From: Ensifer sp. USDA 6670
GTDB taxonomy: Bacteria > Pseudomonadota > Alphaproteobacteria > Rhizobiales > Rhizobiaceae
DNA length: 64,000 bases
NCBI GenBank assembly: GCA_000421085.1
Contig: ATWE01000006.1
Coordinates: forward strand, 300,151-364,150
Direction of reading: 5' to 3'
The translations under genes and the position numbers were made by a program. Shown piece by piece: positions 1-9,336 of this stretch. The notes under the pieces were generated by a model. That model was not told the origin of the DNA. It did not search any database and worked only from the letters and a program-made list of their open reading frames with translations. Position 1 is the stretch's first letter. Each line of letters opens with the position of its first letter.

Positions 1-93
1 CAGATCGAGATTGCGAAAGTAGCGCAGCAGCGCACCCATTGCCTGCGGCCGCGCGGAAACAAGAGCAAGATCGATCCAGCCTGTGTCGGTCAT
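1..93 (-). CDS. ECF RNA polymerase sigma factor, N-terminal fragment
   Basis: Only the first 31 codons lie in the window; the gene continues leftwards. The reverse-strand reading starts MTDTGWIDLALVSARPQAM and continues into ALLRYFRNLDL, the N-terminus typical of the sigma-70 (ECF, DUF6596-type) factors that sit next to YCII/DGPF proteins. Its ATG overlaps the TGA of the upstream YCII gene (ATGA, 90-93), so the two are very probably translationally coupled. The identification rests on the short N-terminus and on this well-known gene pairing; the sigma-2 and sigma-4 regions cannot be seen. Confidence 0.7.
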   Translation of the reverse strand, partial: MTDTGWIDLALVSARPQAMGALLRYFRNLDL

Positions 94-464
94 GAGGGCA
101 GCTCACCGGGTTTATAAAGCGCGAGCGGCCGGACCTCGTAGGAGCCCGTGCTCGGATTGGCGTTACTCAGATCGCGCGCGAAGTCGAGCGCCTCGTCCAG
201 CGAGGCGCAATCGATCAGATAGAAGCCGAGCAACTGTTCCTTGGTCTCGGCGAAGGGGCCGTCGATGACGATCGTCTCGCCGGCGCTGTGGCGCAGCGTC
301 GCCGCCGCCGTCGTCGGCACCAGGCGCGCGACGGGCCCCAGCTTGCCCGCTTCGCGATATTTGCGTTGGACGGCGCTCAGATCACGCATGACCCTCTCGT
401 CCTCCTCCTTGCTCCAGGCACTGGTGACGCTTTCATCGTTGTAGCAAAGCACGGCGTAAAGCAT
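90..464 (-). CDS. YCII-related (DGPF domain) protein
   Basis: A 124-residue protein starting MLYAVLCYNDE, the beta-strand of the ferredoxin-like YCII fold, with the signature DGPFAETKEQLLGFYLID at about residues 68-85 that defines the DGPF family. Such proteins are nearly always encoded beside an ECF sigma factor of the DUF6596 group. That is true here, with a 4-bp stop/start overlap. The biochemical role is unknown; a sensory or modulating role for the sigma factor is an inference from the pairing. Length is normal for the family and nothing is missing. Confidence 0.9.
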   Translation of the reverse strand: MLYAVLCYNDESVTSAWSKEEDERVMRDLSAVQRKYREAGKLGPVARLVPTTAAATLRHSAGETIVIDGPFAETKEQLLGFYLIDCASLDEALDFARDLSNANPSTGSYEVRPLALYKPGELPS

Positions 465-541
465 TGAAAAACTCCGCTCTGGTCTGAAGACGAATGGCGT
501 TATTGATAGCCGACAAGCGAGGCGAAAAAAACGCTCAACAA

Positions 542-565
542 AAAAGCCCGGCGGACCGGGCTTTT
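542..565 (-). terminator. rho-independent terminator of dnaA
   Basis: A perfect 10-bp stem (AAAAGCCCGG / CCGGGCTTTT) closes on a 4-base loop, starting 24 bases past the dnaA stop. On the reverse strand the stem is followed by a T-rich tract, so it should stop dnaA transcription. It is close to symmetrical, so it may act in both directions. Confidence 0.85.
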
Positions 566-588
566 CGTAACTTCGGGCTTACCTGCTT

Positions 589-2112
589 CTATTCGTTGAT
601 CAGTCGCTTCAAAAGCTCGATCTCGTGGCTGAGCTTGGTGTCGGCAGAAATCAGTTCCTCGATCTTGCGCACCGCATGGAGCACGGTCGTGTGGTCGCGG
701 CCTCCGAAGCGGCGGCCGATCTCGGGGAAGGAGCGCGGGGTCAGTGTCTTCGACAGATACATGGCGATCTGGCGCGGCTTGACGATGACGCGGGTGCGGC
801 GGTTCGAGACCAGCTCCTGACGCGACACGTTGTAATGCTTGGCGACAACGCGCTGGATATCCTCGATGCGGACGCGGCGCGGTTCCCCGGCATTGACGAG
901 ATGGCCGAGCAGTTCGTCAACCCGCTCGATCGAAAGCTGCGGCTCGAAGGAGCGGCGGAAGAGAAGCTGATTGAAGGCGCCCTCCAGCTCGCGGCCGCTG
1001 GCTGTCACGTTGCGGGCGACATGGCTCAGGATCTCGAGCGGTATCTCAAGCGAGGTATCGTCCTGGCGCGCCGCTTCGAGACGGCGCTTCAGCATTTCCA
1101 GGCGCATCTCGTAGTCCGGCCCTTCCATCTCGATCGCCACGCCGCCTTGAAGGCGCGAGCGAACCCGGCTGTCGAGCGATTCCAGCTCCCAGGGTGCACG
1201 ATCCGCGGCGACGACCACCTGCTTGGCGGAGTCGAGCAGCATGTTCAAGAGATGGCAGAACTCGTGCTGGATCGACTTGCCCTGCAGGAACTGCATGTCG
1301 TCGATGATGAGAAGGTCGATGTTGCGAAGCGATTCCTTCAGCGACAGCGCGTCATTGTCGCGGATCGCCGTTGCGAAACGCCACATGAAATATTCGGCCG
1401 TCAGATAGACGACGCGCGGCGCGCGTGCACTCTGGAGGGCCGCGAGAGCGATCGCCTGCAGGAGATGCGTCTTGCCGAGACCAACGCTCGAATGGATGAA
1501 GAGCGGATTGAAGCGCACGGCTCCGGCGCCAGCCTCGGCAATCGTACGCGCTGCGGCGAGCGCAACCCGGTTTGACGAGCCCTCTACGAAACTATCGAAA
1601 CCATAGCGCTGATCGAGCGGCGAGCCGAAAAGCGGCGCCTGGACGGGTCTCGCCGGAGCTGCCGCAACCGTAGCGGCAGCAATTGCCACGGAGGGAACCG
1701 CCGAACGGCGGGAGGGAGGGACGGGCGCCGCTTCGGCAGCCGCGGCAACGCTCTCTTCAGGAGCCGCCGGGCGATGACCGCGGGTCGCGGTGCGCACGAG
1801 GATTTCCACCTTCAATATCTCGCTGTCCTCCTGCTGGACGAGCGTGGTGATCAGATCGAGATAGCGATTATTGATCCAGGACTTCAGAAAAGTCGTCGGG
1901 ACCGAGAGGCGCACGACGCTTTTCGACACTGAATGGAGCTTGAGGCGTCCAAACCAACTTGCGAAGACATCCGGTCCGACCTGGGCTTTCAAGCGCGCAC
2001 TTACCCGCTCAAACAGTGCGTCATGCCGCATGTCGTGCTTTTCCCCCGCCGCCTGAGACTGATTGCTTCCGGCCTGAAAACCTCCAGGTGCCGTCGCCAC
2101 ATTCATCCGCAT
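589..2112 (-). CDS. dnaA: chromosomal replication initiator DnaA
   Basis: DnaA, the AAA+ ATPase that binds DnaA boxes and melts the origin. An N-terminal domain I ([20 protein letters not shown]) is followed by an Ala/Pro-rich linker, then the ATPase core with Walker A GLGKTHLL and Walker [10 protein letters not shown], and a C-terminal domain IV with the DnaA signature ([20 protein letters not shown]). I place the start at 2112 ([11 protein letters not shown], 507 aa) because GGAAGG lies at a good distance from that ATG; an in-frame ATG at 2133 adds seven residues. dnaN is not next to it but at 35.4 kb on the other strand, as is common in Alphaproteobacteria. The gene stands alone, with its own terminator. 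Confidence 0.97.
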   Translation of the reverse strand: MRMNVATAPGGFQAGSNQSQAAGEKHDMRHDALFERVSARLKAQVGPDVFASWFGRLKLHSVSKSVVRLSVPTTFLKSWINNRYLDLITTLVQQEDSEILKVEILVRTATRGHRPAAPEESVAAAAEAAPVPPSRRSAVPSVAIAAATVAAAPARPVQAPLFGSPLDQRYGFDSFVEGSSNRVALAAARTIAEAGAGAVRFNPLFIHSSVGLGKTHLLQAIALAALQSARAPRVVYLTAEYFMWRFATAIRDNDALSLKESLRNIDLLIIDDMQFLQGKSIQHEFCHLLNMLLDSAKQVVVAADRAPWELESLDSRVRSRLQGGVAIEMEGPDYEMRLEMLKRRLEAARQDDTSLEIPLEILSHVARNVTASGRELEGAFNQLLFRRSFEPQLSIERVDELLGHLVNAGEPRRVRIEDIQRVVAKHYNVSRQELVSNRRTRVIVKPRQIAMYLSKTLTPRSFPEIGRRFGGRDHTTVLHAVRKIEELISADTKLSHEIELLKRLINE

Positions 2113-2986
2113 CTTGCCGCCTTCCAATTTCATTATTCCGATGCCGTCATTTCTGGCGGCCTCATCTTTTATGCCCGCCCGCCACGGCCGCTCAAAGCCA
2201 TGCCGCGTCAGCCGGACGCTCTGATACGCACCGAAGCGGGCTCCTCATATCCCGTCACGGCGCGCTGCGCTCATTCGCTTGCCTTCGCCTCAAGCAAATG
2301 TCCCCTCGCACTTCGCCTTACCGATTCTGCACGGCTCTTTTCAAGCCGACCGGAACCGTTTTTCCTCGTTGCCGGCTGACCGCACCCTCGTACGCAGCGG
2401 ACAGCCCGAGCCTCCTTCTTCCTAATCCCACGCATTCACAAGGTTACGCCGGGTCGGCAACCATAAGACGAAACGTCCTCGCTCCGGTGCGAAGGCTCGC
2501 CCGGTTTTATCGTCTCGACTTGTTTGATTGATCGACGTGGAATTAACCCCGCCACAGGCGACGGAAAGCCCAAAGCCACCCCGATTGGAATGACCCTTAA
2601 ACTTCCTCGTACAGATGTGATCTGTGTCCCCTGTGGAAGGCATTTAGGCAGGATCGCCCGGCAAGATCAATCGCGTTTTTTACCCGCCCGTAAGCGTCGA
2701 CAGTTGACTCTCGTGCCGGGTTTTGCATCCCGCTCCCCGAGTCCGGCGAGAATCCCTGTTGAATCAAGGGTTTTGTTTTTTGCGTTCTTGCTTAGCTGGC
2801 GAAAAAGAAAAAAAATAAAAAATGGCTTGACTCACTTCGGACTCAATCGGCCCGCCCCGCGAGTCCACATTTTTGCCGCAACCTCTCATAAGCCGCTGAA
2901 AAGATTGGAAATTTTATGTCACGGGATTGACACGAGCGTAGCATGGTCAATCCCCCACGCCATTGACGGCGGCACGAATCGGAAAA
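2113..2986. promoter_or_regulatory. dnaA upstream region with a cluster of GANTC sites
   Basis: A stretch of about 870 bases without a credible gene; the open frames in it are low-quality extensions. It contains eight GANTC sites: 2706, 2739, 2750, 2761, 2829, 2840, 2861 and 2976 (first base of each). Seven of them fall within 160 bp, far above chance in GC-rich DNA. An A-rich tract lies at 2802-2823 and an inverted repeat at 2923-2954. GANTC is the target of the cell-cycle methyltransferase CcrM in Alphaproteobacteria, so methylation-dependent control of dnaA is the natural inference. I could not place a convincing -35/-10 pair for dnaA. Confidence 0.6.
2923..2954. repeat. 9-bp inverted repeat between rpsT and dnaA
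   Basis: GGGATTGAC (2923-2931) and GTCAATCCC (2946-2954) are perfect inverted copies separated by 14 bases. Each arm carries a TTGAC -35-like core, one on each strand. It could be an operator or a pair of opposed promoter elements; it has no T-tail and is not a good terminator. Confidence 0.5.
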
Positions 2987-3006
2987 GCCCGGCGACAACG
3001 CCGGGC
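2983..3006 (-). terminator. rho-independent terminator of rpsT
   Basis: An 8-bp GC stem (GCCCGGCG / CGCCGGGC, 2987-3006) with a 4-base loop lies about 30 bases past the rpsT stop and is followed on the reverse strand by TTTTCC. Confidence 0.8.
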
Positions 3007-3036
3007 ACTTCATCAACAGATTTTTTCTTAGCCGGG

Positions 3037-3303
3037 TTAGGCCGAAAGGCTCTTCACGCGCTGCGCCAGCCGCGAGACCTTACGCGATGCCGTGTTGGAA
3101 TGCATCACGCCTTTCGTGGCGGCGCGCATCAGCTCCGGCTGTGCCGCCTTCAGGGCGGCGGCTGCAAGTGCCTGATCGCCGGAAGCGATCGCCTCTTCGA
3201 CCTTGCGGACGAAGCTGCGGATGCGCGAACGACGGGCCTTATTTACTGCGGTACGGCGTGCGATCTTGCGGGTCGCCTTTTTCGCCGAAGTTGTATTGGC
3301 CAT
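3037..3303 (-). CDS. rpsT: 30S ribosomal protein S20
   Basis: An 88-residue, very basic protein starting [17 protein letters not shown] and containing [16 protein letters not shown], the helical S20 family that binds 16S rRNA early in small-subunit assembly. The start at 3303 follows GAGAGG and matches the conserved MANT(K)SAKK N-terminus; an upstream extension in frame is not plausible. It has its own strong promoter (3431-3459) and terminator. It lies directly upstream of the dnaA regulatory region on the same strand, an order familiar in rhizobia. Confidence 0.97.
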   Translation of the reverse strand: MANTTSAKKATRKIARRTAVNKARRSRIRSFVRKVEEAIASGDQALAAAALKAAQPELMRAATKGVMHSNTASRKVSRLAQRVKSLSA

Positions 3304-3430
3304 TGATGCCTCTCTTCGAAAACTGACATGGACTCCGCCTCGCCGTGCCGGGTCACTGCGACCTGTCATACAAGCAATTCGGGAGTATTATCGGAAAGCC
3401 TCGAACGAGGGCGTTCCAAACTGAGGGCGG

Positions 3431-3459
3431 CGTATAAAGGGAATCCGCCCGCACGTCAA
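3431..3459 (-). promoter_or_regulatory. sigma-70 type promoter of rpsT
   Basis: On the reverse strand TTGACG (3459-3454) is separated by exactly 17 bases from TATACG (3436-3431), close to the rhizobial housekeeping consensus. It faces rpsT, leaving a leader of about 120 bases. It also lies downstream of the enoyl-CoA hydratase stop, so rpsT is transcribed independently. Confidence 0.75.
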
Positions 3460-3494
3460 CGCGCAATTTGAGAAAACCGAGTCCTGTTGATGGC

Positions 3495-4268
3495 TCACCT
3501 GTGTTTGAATTCGGCCCTGCGCTTGGCGACGAAGGCGGTCATGCCCTCTTTCTGGTCCTCCGTTGCGAAAAGCGACTGGAAGAGCCGCCGCTCGAAGCGC
3601 AGTCCCTCGGCGAGCGTCAGTTCCAGAGAGCGGTTGACGGCCTCCTTGGCCATCATCGCCGCCGGCAGCGAGAATGACGCGATCTTCTCCGCGGCGCCGA
3701 GCGCCTCCTCCAGGAGCCTGTCCGGAGCCACCACGCGCGAAACGAGCCCGGAGCGCTCGGCCTCCGCCGCGTCCATCATACGGCCGGTGAGAATGAGGTC
3801 CATGGCCTTCGCCTTGCCGACTGCGCGGGTCAGGCGCTGCGATCCACCCATGCCGGGAATGACGCCAAGCGTAATCTCCGGCTGGCCGAACTTCGCCGTT
3901 TCGGATGCGATGATGAAGTCGCACATCATGGCGAGCTCGCAGCCACCGCCGAGCGCGAAACCGGATACGGCGGCGATCATCGGCTTGCGGGCGTTCGCGA
4001 CATGCTCCCAGCCGCCGAGGAAATCGGCGAGGTAGCCGTCGACGAAATCGAGCCCCTGCATCTCCTTGATGTCGGCGCCGGCGGCGAAAGCCTTCTCGGA
4101 GCCGGCAAGGACGATGGCGCCGACGGCCCTGTCGGCGTCGAAGGCCTTCAGCGCGGCGTCGAGCTCGCGCATCAGCACCGCATTCAGCGCATTGAGCGCC
4201 TGCGGCCGGTTGAGCGTGATCAGGCCCACGCGGCCCCGCGTTTCGACCAGCAACGTCTCGTAACTCAT
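3495..4268 (-). CDS. fadB1: enoyl-CoA hydratase
   Basis: A 257-residue crotonase-fold enzyme that hydrates trans-2-enoyl-CoA in fatty-acid beta-oxidation. It shows the N-terminal [16 protein letters not shown] strand-helix, the CoA-binding AAGADIKEM segment, oxyanion-hole residues in [13 protein letters not shown] and the second catalytic Glu region in [16 protein letters not shown]. The start at 4268 follows AGGAG. The gene lies 56 bases after mutM on the same strand, so the two may be co-transcribed. Substrate chain length cannot be read from sequence. The symbol follows the usual rhizobial name for this mutM neighbour and is less certain than the enzyme class. Confidence 0.9.
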   Translation of the reverse strand: MSYETLLVETRGRVGLITLNRPQALNALNAVLMRELDAALKAFDADRAVGAIVLAGSEKAFAAGADIKEMQGLDFVDGYLADFLGGWEHVANARKPMIAAVSGFALGGGCELAMMCDFIIASETAKFGQPEITLGVIPGMGGSQRLTRAVGKAKAMDLILTGRMMDAAEAERSGLVSRVVAPDRLLEEALGAAEKIASFSLPAAMMAKEAVNRSLELTLAEGLRFERRLFQSLFATEDQKEGMTAFVAKRRAEFKHR

Positions 4269-4324
4269 TCCCGTCTCCTTCGCGCGTTGTCGGAAGATTG
4301 AAGAGCGGAATGTGCCATGCCGCC

Positions 4325-5230
4325 CTATTTCTGGCAGTGCGGACAATAAAAGGTTGAACGTCCTGCCTGTACCATGCGGGCGACCGTACCGTGGCAGCCC
4401 GGAGTGCGGCAAGCCTCGCCTTCCCTGTCATAGACGGAGAAGCTGTGCTGGAAATAGCCGAGACTGCCGTCCGCCTGAATGTGATCCTTGAGCGAGGAGC
4501 CGCCGGCGGCGATCGCATCGGCAATCACGGCACGGATCCTTTCCGTCAGCGCAATCAGCGCCTGTTTCGGGCGGCCCCGCTTGTCGACGAGCGTGCCTGC
4601 CGCCCTTTTCGGCGAGAGGCCCGAGCGCCACAGCGCCTCGCAAACATAGATATTTCCGAGCCCCGCGATCGTCCTCTGGTCGAGAAGAGCGGCTTTCAGC
4701 GGCTGGACCTTGCCGGCGAAGCGGGCGGCGAGATAGGCGGCATCGAGGGCATTGCCGGTCGGCTCCTCGCCGAGGCCGCGGAGGAAGACGTGATCGGCGA
4801 GCGCGGAGCGCCGTGCCAGATCCATGAAACCGAAGCGACGCGGATCGTTATAGATCACCCTTGCCGGCCCGGAGCCGCCATCGAGATGGAAGACGACATG
4901 ATCGTGCTTCTCGTCCTTGCCGCGCGGGTGATGGAAAGCGCCGGGCGTGCCCGGATCCGCACCAGCCTCGATCGGGCCCGTCTCGATCCGGAACGAGCCG
5001 GACATGCCGAGATGGGCGATGATGACGTCGCCGCCCTCGAGTTCGATCATCAGATACTTTGCGCGTCGCGAGAGGGCGATGATACGGCGGCCCGCGACCG
5101 CCTCCGCGAAATTCTCGGGGAACGGAAAGCGCAGATCCGGCCGGCGCAACTCCGCCCGCACCAGAAGCGCACCCTCCATCGTCGGCGCCAGTCCGCGCTT
5201 GACCGTTTCCACCTCGGGCAATTCCGGCAT
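4325..5230 (-). CDS. mutM: formamidopyrimidine-DNA glycosylase
   Basis: A bifunctional glycosylase/AP lyase removing 8-oxoguanine and ring-opened purines in base excision repair. The processed N-terminus [13 protein letters not shown] carries the catalytic proline and glutamate right after Met1. The DNA-binding helix-two-turn-helix region contains [17 protein letters not shown] (about residues 183-199). The C-terminus is a zinc finger, CRTPGCHG ... FYCPHCQK, with four cysteines in place. The length (301 aa) is slightly above the usual 270-295 because of a short insert near residue 90. It is probably the first gene of a mutM-fadB1 unit and faces away from ubiE. Confidence 0.96.
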   Translation of the reverse strand: MPELPEVETVKRGLAPTMEGALLVRAELRRPDLRFPFPENFAEAVAGRRIIALSRRAKYLMIELEGGDVIIAHLGMSGSFRIETGPIEAGADPGTPGAFHHPRGKDEKHDHVVFHLDGGSGPARVIYNDPRRFGFMDLARRSALADHVFLRGLGEEPTGNALDAAYLAARFAGKVQPLKAALLDQRTIAGLGNIYVCEALWRSGLSPKRAAGTLVDKRGRPKQALIALTERIRAVIADAIAAGGSSLKDHIQADGSLGYFQHSFSVYDREGEACRTPGCHGTVARMVQAGRSTFYCPHCQK

Positions 5231-5411
5231 CGGCCGTGTTCCTTCATCCTTTATTCATCGCACCCGCCCGCGTGAGCGGCACGCCATTCCCATGACGCCG
5301 TCGATAGCCTATATCCCGCTCCATGCGGCAGCCGGTCGCCTCTCGCTCAGATAGCGTGGACGGAGCGATTTCGCTATGGTGCCGGCAAAATTCGTTGAAG
5401 TGGAGTTTCGT

Positions 5412-6188
5412 ATGGCGGATGAGCGCGTATCGGCGAGGGGCGGAATGGAGACCTCATTCGGTTTCCGCGAAGTCGGCGCGGGCGAGAAGCAGCCGCTCGT
5501 CAACGACGTCTTCCACAAGGTCGCCAAACGCTACGACATCATGAACGACGTGATGTCGGCCGGGCTGCACCGTGTCTGGAAGGACGCGATGATCGCGGCG
5601 CTCAACCCGCCGAGCCGCGAGGACTATCGGGTTCTCGATGTCGCCGGCGGCACCGGTGACATCGCCTTCCGCATCGTCGAGCGCTCCGGGCGCAAGGCTC
5701 ATGCGACCGTGCTCGACATCAACGGCTCGATGCTCTCGGTCGGCGCCGAGCGCGCCCGCAAGAAGGGGATCGACGCCAATCTCGATTTCGTCGAGGCCAA
5801 CGCCGAAGACCTGCCCTTTGCGGCGAATTCCTTCGACGCCTACACGATCGCCTTCGGCATCCGCAACGTGCCTCGCATCGAGGTCGCGCTCAAGGAGGCC
5901 CATCGCGTGCTGAAGCGCGGCGGCCGGCTGCTCGTGCTCGAATTCTCCGAAGTGGAGATGCCGCTGCTCGACCGCTTCTACGACGCCTGGTCCTTCAATG
6001 CGATTCCGAAATTCGGAAAGCTCATCACCGGCGACGATGCGCCCTACCAGTATCTGGTGGAATCGATCCGCAAGTTTCCGAACCAGCGTGATTTCGCTGC
6101 CATGATCCGCGATGCCGGCTTCGCCCGCGTCTCCTTCACCAATTATACCGGCGGCATCGCAGCGCTGCATTCCGGCTGGAAAATCTGA
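5412..6188 (+). CDS. ubiE: ubiquinone/menaquinone biosynthesis C-methyltransferase
   Basis: A 258-residue SAM-dependent methyltransferase that methylates the benzoquinol ring in ubiquinone synthesis. The N-terminal signature [22 protein letters not shown], the SAM-binding loop [12 protein letters not shown] and the later motif with [10 protein letters not shown] are typical of UbiE/COQ5. I chose the ATG at 5412 (MADERVS) over an upstream in-frame ATG at 5376, because GTGGAG precedes it and family members begin near here. ubiB starts four bases after its stop, so the pair is an operon for quinone synthesis. It is divergent from mutM. Confidence 0.96.
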   Translation: MADERVSARGGMETSFGFREVGAGEKQPLVNDVFHKVAKRYDIMNDVMSAGLHRVWKDAMIAALNPPSREDYRVLDVAGGTGDIAFRIVERSGRKAHATVLDINGSMLSVGAERARKKGIDANLDFVEANAEDLPFAANSFDAYTIAFGIRNVPRIEVALKEAHRVLKRGGRLLVLEFSEVEMPLLDRFYDAWSFNAIPKFGKLITGDDAPYQYLVESIRKFPNQRDFAAMIRDAGFARVSFTNYTGGIAALHSGWKI

Positions 6189-6192
6189 GCGC

Positions 6193-7767
6193 ATGAGCAC
6201 TCCCGGAGCATATTTCCGTCTCATACGGATCGGCTGGGTCCTTGCGCGCGAGAATGCGTTCGCGGCGGTCCCATCCGAACACCTGCCCCCGCTCGCACGC
6301 TTCGTGCAGAAGCTCGCCGGCCTGCTCGCCAGCCGCGAGGCCCGGCTCGGTGCGCGCACCGGCCGCCTCGCCCGGGCGGTAGAGCGACTCGGCCCTTCCT
6401 ACGTCAAGATCGGCCAGTTTCTGGCGACGCGCCCGGACGTGGTCGGCGCCGAGCTTGCCGCCGACCTCTCGCTGCTCCAGGACCGTATGGCCACCTTTCC
6501 TGAGAGCGCGTCCAGGGCCGCGATAGAGGCATCTCTCGGGCGCCCCGTCGGTGAGCTCTTCCTCGAATTCTCCGAACCGATCGCAGCCGCATCGATCGCC
6601 CAGGTCCATCCCGCCGTGGTCATGCGCGAGGGCACACGCGAAAGGGTGGCCGTCAAGGTCATCCGCCCGGGCGTGCGCCAGCGCTTCGTAGCCGACATCG
6701 AGGCCATGTATCTGGTCTCGCGCATGCAGGAGCGGTTCCTGCCTTATACGCGGCGCCTGAAGCCGGTCGAGGTGACGAAGACGCTGGAGCAGACGACCAA
6801 GGTCGAAATGGATCTGAGGCTCGAGGCCGCAGCGCTTTCCGAACTTGGCGAGAACACCAGGGAGGATTCCGGGTTTCGCGTGCCCAACGTCGATTGGGAG
6901 CGAACCGGCCGCGACGTCGTGACGATGGAATGGATCGACGGCGTCAAGATGTCGGACATCGAAGGGCTGAAACGGGCCGGCCATGACCTGAACCGCCTGG
7001 CCGAAACGCTGATCCAGTCCTTTCTGCGCCACACGCTCCGGGACGGCTTCTTCCACGCCGACATGCACCAGGGCAACCTGTTCGTCGACGATGCGGGGCA
7101 TATCGTCGCCGTCGACATGGGCATCGTCGGCCGCCTCGGCCGTAAGGAACGACGCTTCCTGGCCGAGATCCTCTACGGCTTCATCATGCGCGACTATCAG
7201 CGCGTCGCGGACGTGCATTTCGAGGCCGGTTACGTTCCTTCGCATCACGACGCCGCAAGCTTTGCCCAGGCGATCCGCGCCATCGGCGAGCCGATCCACG
7301 GCCAGCCGGCCGAGACGATCTCGATGGCGAAGCTGCTGACGCTGCTGTTCGAGGTCACCGAACTTTTCGACATGCAGACGCGTCCCGAACTGGTGATGCT
7401 GCAGAAGACGATGGTCGTCGTCGAGGGCGTCGCCCGGACGCTCAACCCGCGCTTCAACATGTGGAAGGCGTCCGAACCGGTGGTCGGCAAGTGGATAAGG
7501 GACAATCTCGGGCCGAAACGCATCGTCGCCGATCTGCGCGACGGCATTCATGCGGCGCTCCGGGTTGCCGAAGCGATGCCCGAGATTGCGGCGCGGACGG
7601 AACGCTTCTCCGGGGAAATCATGGCGATGAGCGAGAACGGCCTGCGCTTCGATCCGGAGACCGCGGAAGCGATCGGCAGGGCCGAGGCGCGCCATACGCG
7701 CTCGGGTCGTGTCGCGCTATGGATTATCGCGGCCACGCTCATCTACATCGCCTGGCAGCTTGCGTGA
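6193..7767 (+). CDS. ubiB: UbiB/ADCK atypical kinase family protein for ubiquinone synthesis
   Basis: A 524-residue membrane-anchored ABC1/ADCK protein needed for aerobic ubiquinone synthesis, probably as an ATPase that aids lipid precursor handling. It has the diagnostic KxGQ motif (YVKIGQFLATRPDVVG, about residues 75-90), the nucleotide-binding VAVKVIRPG, the catalytic DGFFHADMHQGNLFV and the VAVDMG metal-binding Asp. A single C-terminal transmembrane segment (VALWIIAATLIYIAWQLA) ends the protein, as in other UbiB proteins. The start is four bases past ubiE, giving a tight two-gene unit. Confidence 0.95.
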   Translation: MSTPGAYFRLIRIGWVLARENAFAAVPSEHLPPLARFVQKLAGLLASREARLGARTGRLARAVERLGPSYVKIGQFLATRPDVVGAELAADLSLLQDRMATFPESASRAAIEASLGRPVGELFLEFSEPIAAASIAQVHPAVVMREGTRERVAVKVIRPGVRQRFVADIEAMYLVSRMQERFLPYTRRLKPVEVTKTLEQTTKVEMDLRLEAAALSELGENTREDSGFRVPNVDWERTGRDVVTMEWIDGVKMSDIEGLKRAGHDLNRLAETLIQSFLRHTLRDGFFHADMHQGNLFVDDAGHIVAVDMGIVGRLGRKERRFLAEILYGFIMRDYQRVADVHFEAGYVPSHHDAASFAQAIRAIGEPIHGQPAETISMAKLLTLLFEVTELFDMQTRPELVMLQKTMVVVEGVARTLNPRFNMWKASEPVVGKWIRDNLGPKRIVADLRDGIHAALRVAEAMPEIAARTERFSGEIMAMSENGLRFDPETAEAIGRAEARHTRSGRVALWIIAATLIYIAWQLA

Positions 7768-7854
7768 GCAGAGCGGCGGGCTTCCTTGCCAGACTGCCGG
7801 GGAGACGTGACCGGCAGCCAATAGGCGCCATCGATCAAAGCAGGAGAACGGAAT

Positions 7855-8634
7855 ATGGATCTCGGCATTAGCGGCAAAAAGGCGCTCGTTCTCGGTGGCA
7901 GCAAGGGGCTCGGGCGCGGTATCGCCGAAGCGCTCGCAGGGGAAGGCGTTGCGGTCGCGCTGACCGGCCGGAACGAAGAAACCGCAGCCAAGGCCGCAGC
8001 GGAAATCGGCCCGAATGCTGCCGGTTTTTCGCTCGACCTGGCAAAGCCTGAAACCGTCGACCCCTTCCTCGATCGGCTCTCCTCTGCATTCGGACAGATC
8101 GATATTCTGGTGCTGAACGGTGGCGGCCCGCCGCCGACGAATGCTGCCGACATCGATCCCGGTTTCTGGCGGACTCAATTCGAGGCGATGGTGCTTTCCG
8201 GCATGCGCATTGCCCACCGCCTGCTGCCGTCCATGCGGGAGCGCCGCTTCGGCCGCATCGTCGCCGTCGCCTCCACCAGCATCCGCGAGCCGATACCCGG
8301 CCTGACGGCGTCCAATGCGCTGCGCAGCGCGCTTGCCGGCTGGATGAAGACGCTCGCCAGCGAGGTGGCAGCCGACGGCGTGACCGTCAACATGCTCCTG
8401 CCCGGCAGGCTTGCGACGGACCGGACGCTTGGCTTCGACCGCATGGATGCAGAGGCCGAAGGCATCAGCGTCGAAACCGTTGCAGCGCGCAGCCAGTCGG
8501 AAATTCCGGTCGGGCGCTACGGGACGCCGGCCGAGTTCGGCGCTGCCGCAGCCTTTCTCGCAAGCCGGCAGGCCGCCTACATCACCGGGATTGCGCTGCC
8601 CGTCGACGGCGGGCTCAGCCGTTCGATGCTCTGA
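7855..8634 (+). CDS. SDR family oxidoreductase
   Basis: A 259-residue short-chain dehydrogenase/reductase. The cofactor loop is GGSKGLGRGIA (about residues 14-24). NGGGPPP stands where classical SDRs have NNAG, and VDGGLSRSM is the usual C-terminal end. Where most SDRs have YxxxK, the segment TSIREPIPGLTASNALRSAL has no Tyr, as in a recognised subgroup whose chemistry is unclear. A good ribosome site (GCAGGAGAACGG) supports the ATG at 7855. The ankyrin gene follows two bases later, so the two are co-translated or co-transcribed. The substrate is unknown. Confidence 0.85.
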   Translation: MDLGISGKKALVLGGSKGLGRGIAEALAGEGVAVALTGRNEETAAKAAAEIGPNAAGFSLDLAKPETVDPFLDRLSSAFGQIDILVLNGGGPPPTNAADIDPGFWRTQFEAMVLSGMRIAHRLLPSMRERRFGRIVAVASTSIREPIPGLTASNALRSALAGWMKTLASEVAADGVTVNMLLPGRLATDRTLGFDRMDAEAEGISVETVAARSQSEIPVGRYGTPAEFGAAAAFLASRQAAYITGIALPVDGGLSRSML

Positions 8635-8636
8635 CC

Positions 8637-9332
8637 ATGTTCATCCCGCTTCAGAGATCGGCGGCACGAAGCCTGCGGCGCTGCGCCGTCACAGCTCTCG
8701 TCATTCTTTTCGGTCTAACAGGGATCTCGAGGGCCGCCATGCTGGATAAAGAACTCCTCACGGCCGCCCGGCTGGGCAATGCCGCCGAAGTCAGCGCTCT
8801 CGTAGACCGGGGCGCACAAGTGGATGCGCGCGACGAAACAGGCGCGACCGCCCTGCTCATCGCCACTCATGAGAACAATATCGAGGCCGCAAGGGTCCTC
8901 ATCGCGGCCGGCGCCGACGTCAACGCCAAGGACCGCATCGAGGACAGCCCCTATCTCTATGCCGGCGCGCGCGGCCATCTCGAAATACTGAAGATGACTC
9001 TCGCGCATGGCGCCGATCTCAAGAGCACCAACCGCTACGGCGGCACCGCCCTCATTCCCGCCGCCGAGCGCGGCCATGTCGAAACCGTGAAGACGCTGAT
9101 CGATGCCGGCGTTGCCGTCGATCATGTCAACCGCCTCGGCTGGACCGCACTCCTCGAGGCGATCATCCTCGGCAACGGAGGCGACAGCCATACGGAGATC
9201 GTCAGGCTGCTGATCGAGGCCGGTGCGGATATCGGTCTGGCAGACGGCGACGGCGTTACGCCCCTCGCCCATGCAAGAAGGCGAGGGTTCCGGCAGATCG
9301 AGCGGCTCCTCGTCGCCGCCGGCGCCCGATAA
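8637..9332 (+). CDS. exported ankyrin-repeat protein
   Basis: A 231-residue protein with an N-terminal signal sequence (basic RSLRRCA then a hydrophobic run VTALVILFGLTGISRA, likely cleaved near residue 34) followed by about six ankyrin repeats. Repeat cores such as GATALLIATHENNIEAARVL and GADVNAKDRIEDSPYLYAGA are clear. Periplasmic ankyrin proteins are often protein-interaction modules; in some bacteria they protect catalases, but nothing here shows a partner. It follows the SDR stop after two bases. Confidence 0.85.
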   Translation: MFIPLQRSAARSLRRCAVTALVILFGLTGISRAAMLDKELLTAARLGNAAEVSALVDRGAQVDARDETGATALLIATHENNIEAARVLIAAGADVNAKDRIEDSPYLYAGARGHLEILKMTLAHGADLKSTNRYGGTALIPAAERGHVETVKTLIDAGVAVDHVNRLGWTALLEAIILGNGGDSHTEIVRLLIEAGADIGLADGDGVTPLAHARRRGFRQIERLLVAAGAR

Positions 9333-9336
9333 GGTG

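Noticed and set aside
2134..3036. A chromosomal origin of replication at dnaA
   Set aside because: No run of TTWTNCACA DnaA boxes is visible; the best match (CCTTCCACA on the reverse strand near 2635) has two mismatches. In Alphaproteobacteria the origin is often elsewhere, and no hemE, parA or gidA is near.
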